This document shows, in pieces, positions 15,201-27,594 of a DNA stretch of 64,000 nucleotides (positions are counted from its first letter, which is position 1; every line of letters begins with the position of its first letter). The stretch is taken from positions 7,433-71,432 of the forward strand of contig VXBM01001019.1 in assembly GCA_013400155.1 (NCBI GenBank). Reading direction: 5' to 3'. A program made the position numbers and the translations under genes. The DNA is from Helopsaltes ochotensis (Eukaryota > Chordata > Aves > Passeriformes > Locustellidae). The notes beneath the pieces were generated by a model. The model was not told where the DNA came from. It made no database searches and worked only from the letters and a program-made list of their open reading frames with translations.

Positions 15201-18200
15201 ATTACTTCAAAGAGCAATTAAGACTTCAAAAATACCTTATAGAGGTTGTCATTCTGTCCATAAAAAAAACTAGCTTTAGGAAGGTAAAAGATCTATTAAG
15301 ACTTGAGGGGGAGAAAAAAGTAAGGGTGTTTTTGTTTGTTTGTTTTTGGTTTGGGGGTTTTGTTGTTGTTGATGATGGTGGTTTTTTGGGTTTTTGGGTT
15401 GTTTTGTAGTTTTGTTATTTTGGGGGTGTTTTTGTTGTTCTGGAAATTTTTTTTTTTTGGTAGTGTTGCAAAATTCTACATTTATGTGGGTTTGCAGTAT
15501 GGCTGAGAATTTGTAGATAAAGGAGGTTTTAAGCTCATGAAGTCCTCTTGAGGAGAGTTTTCTTATCATCATCTCTCAGGTCCATGGAATCTTAAGCCTG
15601 GACCAAAATCTGTGTGTGGTGCTTTGAACTTTCCTGTGTGATTGGAACTGTATATTGAGCACTTAGCATGTGTAAGGATTTGGGCAGATTTTAGCAGAAA
15701 ATCTCTCTCTTTCATGAGGACTCCCAAAAGATGGAGACATTACCGACAAGAGATAGCGTGTCTCTGTCATTTAGAGTTTCTCCTGGTGCTTTTTCACAGT
15801 TCTAATACTGACAGTGATCAAGAACTGTTGCTTAATTGATGTTTTGTTGTGGTTTGTTTACTCTCACAGGAAATAAAGGCTTCTTTGCCCAATATAATAA
15901 ACAACAAATATGGAAAGAAGGTCTTGTTGTACTTGCTAAGTCCTAGAGATCCTGCATATTTTCTTCCAGAAATCATCACATTTCTGCAACAGGGAGATGG
16001 AAATGCCTATAGGTAACTCAGATGTGAAGGTTACATGGTTTTGCTTAGGAGTCTAGAAGTCTTGCAACTTTTTCTCATTATTTAATTTCAACTTTTCTTT
16101 GTAATAAATCCAAGTAATGTAAATATATATAAATAATATATTTCTCGTTTTTGTAAAAGGCAAATACTGTGATATATTTTGTGTGTAAGCTCATGTATCA
16201 AATTTAGTGTAGAAGAAAATTTGTAGTATGCATTGCTGGTGCTTTGGGTAGCATAAAAGTATATCTCAAAATCTGGCACTAAAAATGGAAATTGTTAATT
16301 TGATTTCACTCTCTGGTATTGACATTGATGCTTACCAGCTTTTGAAGAAGGAACATGGCTAGTAAGCTGTGTAAAAAAATACATCTCCATAGTTGGGATA
16401 ACAAAATGAAAAGTAATAGTACATTTTACTAACAAGAAAAAACTCTATGAGGTTTTGAGACAACCGGCTTTAAATACTTTATCACTCCATGTGTTCTTGA
16501 ATTCTGTGTCCAACATGCATTTAATTGTGCATGAAACAAAGGGAACCGTAATGCCTGTATTTGAACCTGAAATGTCTCACATAGGTTCAGAAAATTCTTG
16601 TTACTTGATGTGCATACAGTGCAAATCTTCTGCAGTAAAGTGCTGTCTCTTTCATCAGTAAGAAGAATACTGAACTCCGTCGCCGTGAACTCCTGGAAGC
16701 CATTTCCTCACCTTTGCTAGAATATTTGCAAGAACATACCCAAGAAGTAGTGATAGACAAAGCTGCTTTTGTCTTGGTGGCTGATATTCTAAGAACAGCT
16801 CTTGGTGACATCCAGCCTGCACTAGACGCAATTGCCAAGTTAGCAGCAGAAGAGCTGGTCCCCGGGGGCCGTGATGGACAGGTAATGTACAGAGCACAAG
16901 GTGCTGAGATCCTGCACATCTTCTGCATTACTAAAAGGAAGTCTGGTCTTGTTTTCCTCTGTGTAAGAGACCAGTGTACTGCCCTGCTAGCACTTGTACG
17001 TTAGATGTGATCCTGTTTTCTGACTTCTTGATTTCATAGCTTATTACTAGTCCATCTGGAATGATGGTGGCTTGAGCCAGCATTCCTATAAGTTGCAGGT
17101 CAGGGTGCTTAATGATCTACAACCTTCAGAACCACTGAAGTGGGAAGGTTGCTGACAAGCGTGTTACACAGTCTCTTTTTAATGTTATCCCTGTGCAATC
17201 AAGCACTTCGCAAGGTTTTGTAGCTCATTTGACTGTTCACACTGAGAGGGACAGGATCTCTTACCTTTTAGGTGTGCGTATCTCCATGCAAGGAAGGATT
17301 TTAGATAAGAGGTGTTTGTCTTCACAGTAGGACCTTCTCTTTAAAGAGTGGCCCTCCCCTACTTTATTAAATTCAGCCAGATATGTGTCCATAGTCTAGA
17401 AAACAAAAAAATGCAATGTATGCTGTATTTAAGTCAGCTATCCTCCAGATTTCCGTAGTTGTGGTGTTTTAGCTCTGTGTTTTGCATTTTGTGATTAACA
17501 TTTTATGAAATTTTGTGTGACCTACATGTGTTTTCTGTGACTTCCTGTGAACCATACTGTAACTGATTTTCAAGTGTGAAAATGTGAAAGGTCTGGAAGT
17601 TCTGACTGAGGCAGTTAGACCAGGTGGTTGTTTATTAAAAATGAAGTCCTTGGAAAGGTGGCTGAAATGTTGGTTGATATAGTTTATATTACTGAAAATT
17701 AAATGTTACGGGGATGGTTTGAGTTAAAATAGTCAGTTTGAGGGAGCAGCCAGAAACTTACACCAAACTTGTTGATATTAGCATAGGTCATGACTCAGTG
17801 AATCAGTGTGATGGCAGAGTGAATAAACCAAGCAGAAATAATGATGGCTAGACAGGTAACTGAATTTTGGACCAACTTCACTAAATAATTTTGTTTTGTT
17901 TTGTCTATTCCCCTTAAAGCTTCACATTGCAGAACATCCAGCAGGCCATCTAGTTTTGAAATGGTTAATAGAACAGGATGAAAAAATGAGAGAGAGTGGA
18001 AAAGAAGGTATGTTGGAAATACAGCTTTATTTGTTCAGATTCACTTCAGAGTAATTTGCTATCTGACCTCAAACAAGATAGTTGTAGTTATTTCTTTGAG
18101 TGTACTAGTATATGGAAAATGTAACATTAATGTTTCTACCTTTTTGCTGCTGTGAGCTGCTATACGAACAGAATGCCAAGGATATGTTTGCTTTTTTTTG

Positions 18201-21200
18201 CAATGCAAGCAGTTTTTTAGGTTTTTTCCTCAGGGCTTTATTGTGCATTTGGGGCGGAGTTAATTTCTGTGTTTAAAATGTCTCGATAGCTTTGCTAAAT
18301 TACACAGTAATAGGATAATAATAGAAACAGTAAAGTCTTTCTTACAGGAACCCTTGTTTCGTTAGTGCTTGTAAGCCAGGCTGTAATCTTTACTGTGTTC
18401 ATTAGTGCTGCTGGGTTAATGCTTTGTAACTGTTACTAAAATAATTTGTGCACAAAAATAGGACATCTCTGCTAGTTTGTGTTCCATAAGGCAGATATTG
18501 GGCACAGATGTTCTCATCTTAATTTAGCTTTTAAACTTACGTTATTATGTAACCGTAAAATCTTCTGTGTGTATCACTGTATCCTAGTAGTGATTACTTT
18601 TTCTCATACAAAAAGCCCAAAAAATGAAAGCAAATGGTTGGCAAAGTGCAATCTGAGGGAACTTTTCTGTGTATAATAGTTTTTTCTATGTAGAACTATC
18701 AGATCTGGTTAAACTTTTTATTTCTTTTCCTCTTGCTAAGTTCAGGTAGCCAGTATTTCCTTTAAAAATGTTAGTTGTACTTTATTAAATGTTTCCTAAA
18801 GTAGACTGTTGTCTTACTTCTCAAGCAGGTCCTTGAAAATGTGCAAAGGAAAAGTTTTATGAGTGTCTTTCAGAGACTTGCCTGTTTGAAATGGTGATAT
18901 TAATCTGGATTTATTTCTGTAAAAATCGTACAATATCCAGTTTTTCACATGCTGTCCCCCTTTGGTTTCTTCCCAAAAGTACCATTCAGAATTGTTGCTT
19001 TGAGTTTATTAAATTGCCATTAAACTCCAAGCAAATTGTTATCACAGCAAGAAACAAGTTGTATAAAATCTGACCTGTCTTCTGGTGGAATTAGGCTCTA
19101 AAGTGACAGTGAAAAATAGCTTCAGTGTTTGGAGGCTGGGGTTGGGTGGGGTTTTTGGCATTGTTTACTGGTGAGTTTGCTCAGCATGCCAAATTGTAAG
19201 AGCAATTTCCATGCAGTGCAGTTTTTTAAACTCTGCTGAGCCTAGGTTAGTGTAATGAATCTAAAGTCAGCTTAGGCTTTCAAAGCCACTGAAGAATTAG
19301 AGCCCTGGAGCATCAGTGCAGCTGAAAATGACAAAGTTTTGGCATCATTAAAGGATTAGCTCTGAAGTTTTAAGTAACTTCTGTTCAAATTCTTTTCCTT
19401 CAGTTGTAGAGACAAATGCTTAAAAATGAAGCATTTTTCAGTAGAGATGTTTCTGGATTTAGTATATTGCATACAATGATCTGTTCAACCAGAATAACTC
19501 TGTGATTCTTGCCAAGTTCTCTCCTTGGTCTGGATGCTTTCTCTGAGATATTAATAGCCTTTCCCACCCTTTTTAAAAAACAAACAAATTTGCATACTTT
19601 ATAATAGTAAACAGTCACAAATTTGTCTAACAAATTCCTTGCAGTACTTGAAAGTAGTCTAATATCCATAAAGGTCAGCAGTCATTGCATTGAGCAGTCA
19701 ATTACTTTGAGGGAGCAGAACTTTGTGAACACTTGGGACTGAAAACAATTTGATTAAATCAAACCTACAGAGAACTTTCAACAGGCTTCTTTGTAGAAAG
19801 ACATTGTCTCATTTTTTTCCTTCCCCTGCTTCTTTCCCGCATTTTGCAGTTTGCTTTGGGAGAACGCTGGTGGAACATGTTGGTATTGAGAATCTGAAGA
19901 CCTGGGCAGAAGTAAATCGAGGTGCCATTATTCTCTGTTGGTAAGTAAGACAGACACATCACTGCTTCTGATCAGATTGCATTGTTCATTTCTTGAACAG
20001 CTGGGAGAGCATCAGTTGAAATTTCTACCAACAAAATGGTATTCAGGGTGTGCTGCCTTGAATGCAACTATCAACTCTTGAATGCAACAGGGATTAGAAA
20101 ATTCAAACCACAGTTTCCATAGGTTATACCTTGAGTTCCATCTTTTGTTAGTACTAGGAAGCAGCTCAGTATCAGAAAGTCTGAAGATTAAAAACAAAAT
20201 TGTTTTAAAATTGTGCCTACCATGTCTTGTTTTCCAAGCACAAAACTCTCAAAAGAGCAGTCCACAAATAGCTACATTAAAATAATTAACTTTAGAATAC
20301 CTGGGACTGGTGGTAGCATACAAAAATCTGGCAATTGTTTTGTTTTGTTTTGTTTGTTGTTGGTGCCTTAATTGCAAAGCCTACAAAGTTCTCATATTGA
20401 AGTAGAGAAGCATTTGGGTGAGACCATGCATAAGAATAGACCATGCAAAGACCTGTGATGAACTAACTGGCTCACAAATTTGAAGCAGTGAACCATGCGA
20501 CTAGTGAGATCAAAAACACCGCACAGGGATCAGATTAACGTTAACATTTTGTTTTATCAAGAGTTGACTGCAGTGTTAATCATCACTGCTTTCATTTTGT
20601 AGCTACCTGTCAGTATCAGGTCATAGAAACCCCAGGTTTTGTTCTATAACCTGAAATGCGTGGTCTATGTTCTGGAACTTGTGTATCAGCCTTGCCCTTC
20701 TGGCACCTCAAAGACTTTCAGTGAACGAAAGTCAGCAAACAATTCAAACAGATAACATGATTTTGAACATTAAGTCCCTTGATCTCTTTTTTCTGTTCCA
20801 TGTTTCTCTCTCCTAAAGTTACTTTAGATTCCTTGCTATTTCTTTCCATCTCTGGTCTTTATCAGTTTAGAATAGGACCACTTCAATGTTTGTGCTCTTT
20901 TGCAAGGTGAGTCAAAAGTAATTTTCACGTCTGTTAGCTAATCTGGGTTTAATTCTAAGTTTTTTTCGTCACTATCACTCGGCTCACTAGTGAGAAGAGC
21001 TGGTAGTGGAAGAGTAGTTGCCATCCAGATACAAAGCCAGTTCACACAACATCTTACTAGTCATATGTATGTGGCTGTTAAGATTGTTCAGCTGCCCAAA
21101 TGATAATGCTCTTTCTTTGCCTCTTATAAACAGACCTTTGTAGTTCAACAAATGCACCTAATGCCTTTAAGTTATCTGATCCTGTGCACAGATGTTCAGT

Positions 21201-24200
21201 GAGGTTTTGTTAGAAAGGCTTATTCACTGATGCTATATTAATGCTTGGGTGTTTTTCCTGTGAGTCAAGGCCGAACAGATTCATTTAACATGTGGCATTT
21301 CTGGTGTGTATATTAAGCTGTTGGGATTGTCCAAAGAAAGTTGCAAAGCAAATTAATAGATTTTTTTCCCCCCTATTTAACACTTTATTAAACTGTTTGG
21401 CAATCAGTGTGACAATAGTCTTTTAACAGACACTGAAGACTTGGAGATAAAACAGGAAACTGGTAATTGCTCATTAAAGAAACTAGCACAGGAGTGGTGT
21501 ATTTTGTGGAAAAGTCTGTGAGGATTGGCTGTCTTTCTCCTTCTCTGCTATTACTCATGTCACTACAGGTGGAGCCTTGACAAGTGTCCTTTGTTACCCG
21601 GCAGGGAATCTTACCTCCCAGACTGGCAGTATTTTCACCCATACTGAAACTTAACTAACAGGAACGAGGGAAAAAAGCATTGTGTAGGACTGTTTGTTTG
21701 ATTGGTGGAATTTTGTTGGTAGTCTTTGGTTTATCTCACTTAAATCTAAATCCTTTGTAGACTGAACTCTTGCTGACTTTTTAGATATGATGTCATTTTG
21801 TTTAGGCAGCTGAGAACACACAAACATAACAATCTCTTTTTGTTCCATTTCATGGGACATACACTTACCTCACTATCACAGAGCAATTAATTGCATATTT
21901 GTTTAACTGCATGCACTGAAGTCAAGAGATTACCTAAATTGTACAGCAGTGATAAATTTAGTCTGGTGTAAAGTAACAGTAGGGTTGTTTTTTTTAAAGT
22001 AAAGTAATTGTTGAGTGTTTAAAAACATTTTCATTTAAAAAAGCCAGATAACTTCTTGTAGTGGTTTGACACGGGCCAAATGCTAGACACCCATGGAAGC
22101 TGCTTGCTCAATCTCCCCTGCCACAGCTGGGCAGAGCAGAAAAAAAAAAAGAAAATTATGAAAGGGTTCATGAGTTGAGATCAGGGCGGGGAGAGAAGTG
22201 CACACTTGAAGTGCAAAACAAGTTTAACTTAAAAGTAGAAAGTGAATTTATTACTAACAGAATCAGAGGAGAATAATGAGAAGTAAAATAAGCCCTTAAA
22301 AAAAACCCCACCTTTTTTTCCCCCAACCCCTCTCTCCTTCCCACTGACAGCTCAGGGAGACAGGACATGAGAGTTTTGGCCAGTTCTGTCACTCAAGGTT
22401 TTCTTCCACTGCTCAGGGAGAGGAGTCCTTCCCCTGTGAGACCGTGGGGTCCCTCCCACGGGACAGCTCCCTGTGATCTTCCCTGGTGTGGGTCCACTCT
22501 CGGGAGCAGCAGCCCTCCCAAAACTGCTGCGGTGTGGGTCACTCTGCATGGGGTGCAGTGGGACAGGGACAGGGACAGGNNNNNNNNNNNNNNNNNNNNN
22601 NNNNNNNNNNNNNNNNNNNNNNNNNNNNNNNNNNNNNNNNNNNNNNNNNNNNNNNNNNNNNNNNNNNNNNNNNNNNNNNNNNNNNNNNNNNNNNNNNNNN
22701 NNNNNNNNNNNNNNNNNNNNNNNNNNNNNNNNNNNNNNNNNNNNNNNNNNNNNNNNNNNNNNNNNNNNNNNNNNNNNNNNNNNNNNNNNNNNNNNNNNNN
22801 NNNNNNNNNNNNNNNNNNNNNNNNNNNNNNNNNNNNNNNNNNNNNNNNNNNNNNNNNNNNNNNNNNNNNNNNNNNNNNNNNNNNNNNNNNNNNNNNNNNN
22901 NNNNNNNNNNNNNNNNNNNNNNNNNNNNNNNNNNNNNNNNNNNNNNNNNNNNNNNNNNNNNNNNNNNNNNNNNNNNNNNNNNNNNNNNNNNNNNNNNNNN
23001 NNNNNNNNNNNNNNNNNNNNNNNNNNNNNNNNNNNNNNNNNNNNNNNNNNNNNNNNNNNNNNNNNNNNNNNNNNNNNNNNNNNNNNNNNNNNNNNNNNNN
23101 NNNNNNNNNNNNNNNNNNNNNNNNNNNNNNNNNNNNNNNNNNNNNNNNNNNNNNNNNNNNNNNNNNNNNNNNNNNNNNNNNNNNNNNNNNNNNNNNNNNN
23201 NNNNNNNNNNNNNNNNNNNNNNNNNNNNNNNNNNNNNNNNNNNNNNNNNNNNNNNNNNNNNNNNNNNNNNNNNNNNNNNNNNNNNNNNNNNNNNNNNNNN
23301 NNNNNNNNNCCTCCTCTTCTCCAGGTAGAAAAAAACTCTTTGTCTACTTTGTTTTGAATTTCTTCTTAAATCTGTCATCACAGAGGCATTGCCATCATCT
23401 CTAATTGGCCCAGTTTTGGCCAGCAGCGTGTCCATCTTCAGAGCCATCAGGGATTGGCTCTGCTGGACATGGTGGGAAGCCTGTGGCAGCTTCACACAGG
23501 ATCCGCTTCTCTGACCCCCCCACCACTGCCAAAAACCCAGGCCATGCAAAACCCATACTCTTCTTTTGTCATGAAGAATCTCAAATGCTGAGACAGAGGT
23601 GTTTTTCACTGTGCTAGTTCCTCCTAAAGCCATGATTGATTTTTGTTTTGTTGTTGGCTTTTGGAAGCAATCTGTCATGTATGTGCAGATCTGAAACTCA
23701 GAGTTACTCAGTGAGTCCATTTGAAGATTTTTGGCTCTCTAGTTCTTTCAACTTATTTATCAGTTATAAGCAGTCACTGCATGTACTTGGCTTCTTAGTA
23801 ATCTGGAATCCTCTGGACCTTCTCCTTTCCTTGCCCTACTTGCTTTTGATTTTTATAAAAAATAACTGGGGCCTATATCTGACTATCTTGAGGAGCCCAA
23901 AGGTAATGAGAGGACCCTCTGCATGCTCACATATATATTAAGTGTTGTAAATACATGAATATCGTAGATGCTTGTCTCTTTAAATTCCTATATATGACTT
24001 TTCTATATATTTTTAAATTTGTAAATGGTGTGTAGCATTCAGGGTAGAAAATGGATAGGAATGTACTTCACCAAGTGTGTTATTGACTTCCTTTATTTCT
24101 GTAATCTGTGGAAGTTATGTTTTACATCCACAAAATACATAGATACCAGCTTTCTAGACCTTGTAAGAACTTACAGAATAGTAATTTAAAAATACCTCAC

Positions 24201-26103
24201 CATGTCACTATGTTGGTTTTTTGGCTGTGTTATCAGACATGCAGATGTTCTGTATTAAGAACATTGTCTTGACATACCTGTGGTTATTAAGAGGTGAAAG
24301 CAGCTTTACTTGTATAACTGTCAGAAGCTCACATTAATTTTTAGAGATAAGTAAAATGCAGTCTGGAGTGGCTTGCTACTTTGTGTGGTTCTTGGTTCTT
24401 TTGGTGAGTTAATTACCAATGTGTTCAGCATGTCCTTTTCCAGGATTCTGGACTTTCTTGCTTTTATCAGGGGTACATCACTCATGGAATAGATGAGACA
24501 ATTTCACACTCAGCTGTGTTGAATTCAGTTCTAAAGAAGGCCTCTTGATTAAATGGCACTGTTACAGGTAAAAGTGTAACACAGTTTGCTGCTAAAGGTT
24601 GTTGTAATAGTTGTTCATGGTCACAGAAATAAATCTGGGAATTAAGTAGTTGAAAGTTGCGGTGTTGTCAGATGGACATCCTGTGCTTTTCTCGCTGTAG
24701 TGTTGCCATCCAGCACAGGATTTGGTGCCCTAAAGGAGACAAAATTTAAATCTCATCATAAGCTACCTTAATTCCTTTGTCTTACTCAGTTCAGTTTGCC
24801 ATGTCTAATCATTGTTTAAAAAGTAGTTAAGAAACAAGCTTTGAGGTCCATGCAAATTTGGGAGCCACTTGGAAGAATCCTAGGGACTTGTAAGGACTCA
24901 CAGCATCATGCAGCCTGCTTCACTGCCAGCACTTGGGTGTTACAGTTTGTTTCCAGTCTTAGTTTATTTTTTATATTTATGTCAGACTCGTAGTTCTGAT
25001 CTGATTTGCACAAAATGGCCCCTAGAAGGCACTTTTCTAGGCAGTGTTCCCTCATCGTTTTGAGGTAGCAAATAAACCTCGTTTTAAGGTGTGCCATTTA
25101 CTCAGGAGATATTGTATTTCAATCCAACAACATTTCACTGTTAACCGAAGAAAGGGAAAAGGACAGTCACTGCTACTGACCTGATAGTTTTTTACACCTT
25201 GAGATGAATTTCTTTGTTTCTGAGGAATAGAATTTATCTGGGAAATCTGATTTGTTTTCCAAAAGTAGTATCTAAAAGGAGAACAGAGCTGGGGTAAGGC
25301 TTCATCGTTCTTCACTCACTGCAGCATGAAAGTGCAATAGTGGAGGTGCTTGATGTATCTGAGAATGTACTTCGTTTCATCCAGTTTTAGGACCCCCATT
25401 ACGAGAAAGGCATCAACAACTGGAGTAAATTCAATGAAGGAGAGGCTCTGGGGCCAAGTCTGTTCCAGCTGGGAGAAGGGGCAGCTTGTGAGCATCCCTG
25501 GCACCAACAGGATGGATGGAGAGCTGGTCCCTTCACAGCAGTGTACGAGTAGAGAGCAAGAGGCAGTGGCACAAGCTGAAACACAAGAGGCTTAGACTAG
25601 AGATGAGGAGAAACCTCACCCCGTGAGGATGGTGCAGCAGTGGGTCTGGGGCTCAGGGAGTTTTGGCTGTCCCCAGCCTGGCAGGTTTGAAGCCCAGACT
25701 GGGTGAAACTGTGAACAACCAGTGTTTGAATATGTTTTGAGTAGGGGTTCAGCAGTTCCTTGCAGATTGATTTATCCTCTGTCGGCTGTCTCCTGACTTG
25801 GCGCTTCACAATTTATGGAATGTTTTACATCTTTTTTATAATAAGAGGTGACAGCATCTGGCTTAAATTATATTCTTCTGAAATAGTTATTGTTTCCTGT
25901 CATGGACATCATCTTTTCCTATAACCTGCATGCTGACCTTTGATATCCTTCATTTTTTTCCTGTGTCTTGCAGCCTTCTCCGAAGCACTGATAAAGAGGT
26001 GGCAAGCACAGTCAAAAAAGGACTAAAACAGCTCATCCCAAAGCTGAAGCAGAATAAAAACGTAAAAGGAATAGAAGCATTACTGGAGAAGTTGACTTCC
26101 TAG
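267..26103 (+). CDS. PUM3: PUM3, Pumilio RNA-binding family member 3 (Puf-A), 17 coding exons
   Basis: Coding exons: 267-363, 2957-3139, 4775-4910, 5641-5716, 6423-6516, 6715-6781, 7336-7510, 9046-9149, 9652-9730, 11444-11542, 12627-12680, 14240-14320, 15870-16012, 16659-16881, 17920-18007, 19850-19940, 25974-26103 (stop TAG). All introns are GT-AG, the phases join without a stop, and the total is 1920 bases, or 639 residues against about 648 in human. The N-terminal ~110 residues are very Lys/Arg-rich, consistent with nucleolar targeting. From about residue 130 to the end the protein matches Puf-A helical repeats, e.g. AFAHDSTRVIQC in exon 5, YSRNIVKKFLMYG in exon 6, FKGHVRKMLRHA in exon 7 and HLVLKWLIEQD in exon 15. 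The family is nucleolar and binds DNA/RNA non-specifically; it is linked to rRNA processing and large-subunit assembly. The start ATG at 267 (CCGCGATGG) has G at +4. Introns 1 and 16 are enlarged by retroelements. Identification is by homology from memory. Confidence 0.96.
1091..1324 (+). repeat. CR1 LINE fragment, left part, in PUM3 intron 1
   Basis: The segment reads like the 3' untranslated half of an avian CR1: a 'GAGAGGGATCT...CAATGTATA' stretch, then 'GTGCCCAGTGACGGGAC', then 'GGGCACAGACTGAAGCACAGGAG'. It stops abruptly at about 1324 where LTR-like sequence begins. The matching right part resumes at about 2164. Confidence 0.75.
1325..2163 (-). mobile_element. Antisense solo LTR inserted in a CR1 (PUM3 intron 1)
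   Basis: The block begins with TG at 1325 and separates two halves of one CR1. A TTTTATTGATCAG stretch near 1378 gives AATAAA on the minus strand, as expected for the R region of an LTR lying antisense to PUM3. No internal retroviral genes are present, so I call it a solo LTR. The right edge (2155-2165) and the target duplication are not clear. Confidence 0.55.
2164..2360 (+). repeat. CR1 LINE fragment, right part and 3' end
   Basis: This continues the CR1 interrupted at 1324. It carries the CR1 tail landmarks: 'GACATGATCCTGGG', 'GTGAGCAGGAGGGCTGGACC', 'GAGGTGCCTTCCAACC' and a final ATAATTCTGT close to the usual ATTCTGTGATTCTGT end. Confidence 0.8.
3140..15321 (+). other. PUM3 introns 2-12: no recognised genes or large repeats
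   Basis: Between the exons listed for PUM3 these introns are AT-rich sequence. I saw no tRNA, no convincing C/D or H/ACA snoRNA and no recognisable CR1 or LTR. Short open frames here (for example around 9.6, 11.3 and 14.9 kb) are either exons read through into introns or chance frames. Confidence 0.6.
15322..15460 (+). repeat. T/G-rich low-complexity tract (PUM3 intron 12)
   Basis: About 140 bases almost devoid of C and poor in A on the plus strand, made of TTTG and TGTTGT runs with several short G runs (GGGGG at 15354 and 15422). In the PUM3 pre-mRNA it would be a U/G-rich stretch. Confidence 0.8.
20337..20363 (+). repeat. (TTTTG)n microsatellite in PUM3 intron 16
   Basis: Short run of TTTTG units followed by TTTGTTGTTGG. 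Simple sequence only. Confidence 0.8.
22061..23556 (-). mobile_element. Antisense LTR / ERV-type element, interrupted by an assembly gap
   Basis: The block starting GTGGTTTGACACGGGCCAAA resembles a repeat I associate with songbird genomes. TTTATT at about 22246 gives a minus-strand AATAAA, and repeated 'GTGTGGGTC...' units precede a GGGACA-rich stretch that runs into the gap. After the gap the sequence continues with 'CACCACTGCC...CCCAGGCCATGCAAA', which I also associate with this element. Edges are approximate. The open frames that appear to cross this block are artefacts of the unknown bases. Confidence 0.55.
22580..23309. other. Assembly gap (730 N)
   Basis: Unbroken run of N inside the LTR in PUM3 intron 16. 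The left edge is a GGGACA tandem stretch, which probably caused the assembly break. Confidence 0.99.
25420..25700 (+). repeat. Degenerate CR1 LINE fragment (PUM3 intron 16)
   Basis: CR1-like landmarks in plus orientation: 'GGCTCTGGGG', 'GCAAGAGGCAGTGGCACAAG', 'CTGAAACACAAGAGGCTTAG' and 'GAGGAGAAACCTCACC'. The element is diverged and its edges are approximate. Confidence 0.6.
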
Positions 26104-26202
26104 TGTAAATGAACCTAAAATAATTACTTACATCAAGGCAATCAAGTGAGATTTGGTAAGATTTTGTACCATGGTTTTAAGAAGAACTGTATGCATTTGT
26201 AT

Positions 26203-26208
26203 ATTAAA
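26203..26208 (+). terminator. PUM3: PUM3 poly(A) signal (ATTAAA)
   Basis: ATTAAA lies 100 bases after the PUM3 stop codon and is followed within about 20-40 bases by a T/G-rich stretch (CTTGTCATTGTATTCATTCT). This is the usual arrangement for cleavage near 26225. It implies a short 3' UTR of about 120 bases. Confidence 0.75.
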
Positions 26209-26479
26209 TGATTTCTAAAACAACTTGTCATTGTATTCATTCTGTTATGCACAATAGAAGATTGTTCTGAGAGATTGAAGTCTCAAGATTTAAGAGCTAA
26301 TGGAAACTTATGAACACATAATCAAGTCTTCAATCTTTCCTGATAACTTGAACAAAAATGCTTCAAGTATTGTTGAAATTTGCATGTATGGTTTCATGGT
26401 TACCATAGAAACACAAGTATCTGTTCTGGACATACTGTGTTTGGGCAACTGTATTTCTTTTAACACCCTTCCCTCCTGA

Positions 26480-26533
26480 TTTCCTAAAAAAAACCAAACA
26501 AAAAATCACACACACACAGAACTACCCCCCCAC

Positions 26534-26612
<79 letters not shown>

Positions 26613-26665
26613 CTCCAAAGCAACAACAACAACAAAACACCACAAACCCCACAAACAAACAAGAA
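26480..26665. repeat. A/C-rich tract with a 75-base A run
   Basis: A strand-biased low-complexity block about 270 bases downstream of the PUM3 poly(A) signal: CA repeats, a C run, 75 consecutive A (26535-26609), then CAA repeats and ACAAACAAAC. G is nearly absent. Its minus strand equals the T/G-rich tracts seen elsewhere in the window. Confidence 0.85.
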
Positions 26666-27239
26666 AACCAACCGGGAAGACTAAACTCCCGTTCTTACCC
26701 TGTGATGGAGGCTGTTGTCCCTAGGAACTAACAAGAATAGAATGAAAATAGTGTCTGACTCTTTTTGGAGAAGGTCCTGAAGGAACAGCTGACTGTTCCA
26801 ATGGACCACAGTTTGGTTTCACTCAAGTCTTTTAACTACACATTTATAAGCCCTAATAAACCCAAGGGATCTGGGGGGTTTTGGGGGGTTTTTTTTGTGG
26901 TAATGGGGGAGGGGTGAATTCATTTCCACATGATACCAAATCACTATCCTATTGATTTTTCCTGTACCTTACTTTGATCTAGAAAAATGAAGCCAATATT
27001 TTATTTTCCCCATTTAAAAAAAAATCCTAAGCTTCCTTCATCAGGCACTCATAGAACACCAGCAGGCACCCTGCTGCTGCTAAAGGCTGTGCTGATAGAC
27101 TGATCCAAGCAGAGAACCAGATGGATTAAATCTCCAGCTGTAGCAGTGGGAGTTAGATTGGTTTCTCCTTTACTTACAGAATTTTTTTCCTGTAAGTTGT
27201 TAGGAAATTTAACTACTGGGTAGTTACAGGTACTTAAGC

Positions 27240-27594
27240 AAAAACAAAAGAAGTGGCCAAAGGAGAGGAGTGTAGCACCTGGGTCCTGCAAAGGTCACCG
27301 GGATCAGACTGCCCCAGGGTTTTGAGAAGCCAAGCCTCTCCATCCTTTCCTGTCTCGGTGGAGAAGGCCATCACAAGCTTCCTGGTTCTGATTGTTGTTA
27401 ATGCCAGTAGTTATTGTTTGTTTGCCTGGTTATGCATACTAGTAAAGAACTGTTACTCCTACCCCTCATATCCTTGCCTGAGAGCCCCCTAATTTCAAAA
27501 TCATAATCATTCAGGGGGAGGGGGTTTGCATTCTCCATTCCAAGGGAGGCTTTTTGCCTTCCCTATCAGACACCCTGTCTTTCTAACTAAGACA
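27240..27594 (+). mobile_element. Solo LTR fragment, plus orientation, same family as the one at 47.5 kb
   Basis: The stretch 'CCTTGCCTGAGAGCCCC...AATTTCAAAATCATAATCATTC' and 'TTTGCATTCTCCATTCCAAG' matches, in opposite orientation, the LTR at 47505-48190. It ends with a CA at about 27594 (ACTAAGACA). I recognise this as the R-U5 part of an avian ERV LTR. The left edge is uncertain. Confidence 0.6.

Noticed and set aside
22367..23720. Four long open frames across 22.4-23.7 kb on both strands
   Set aside because: They are open only because the 730 unknown bases contain no stops.
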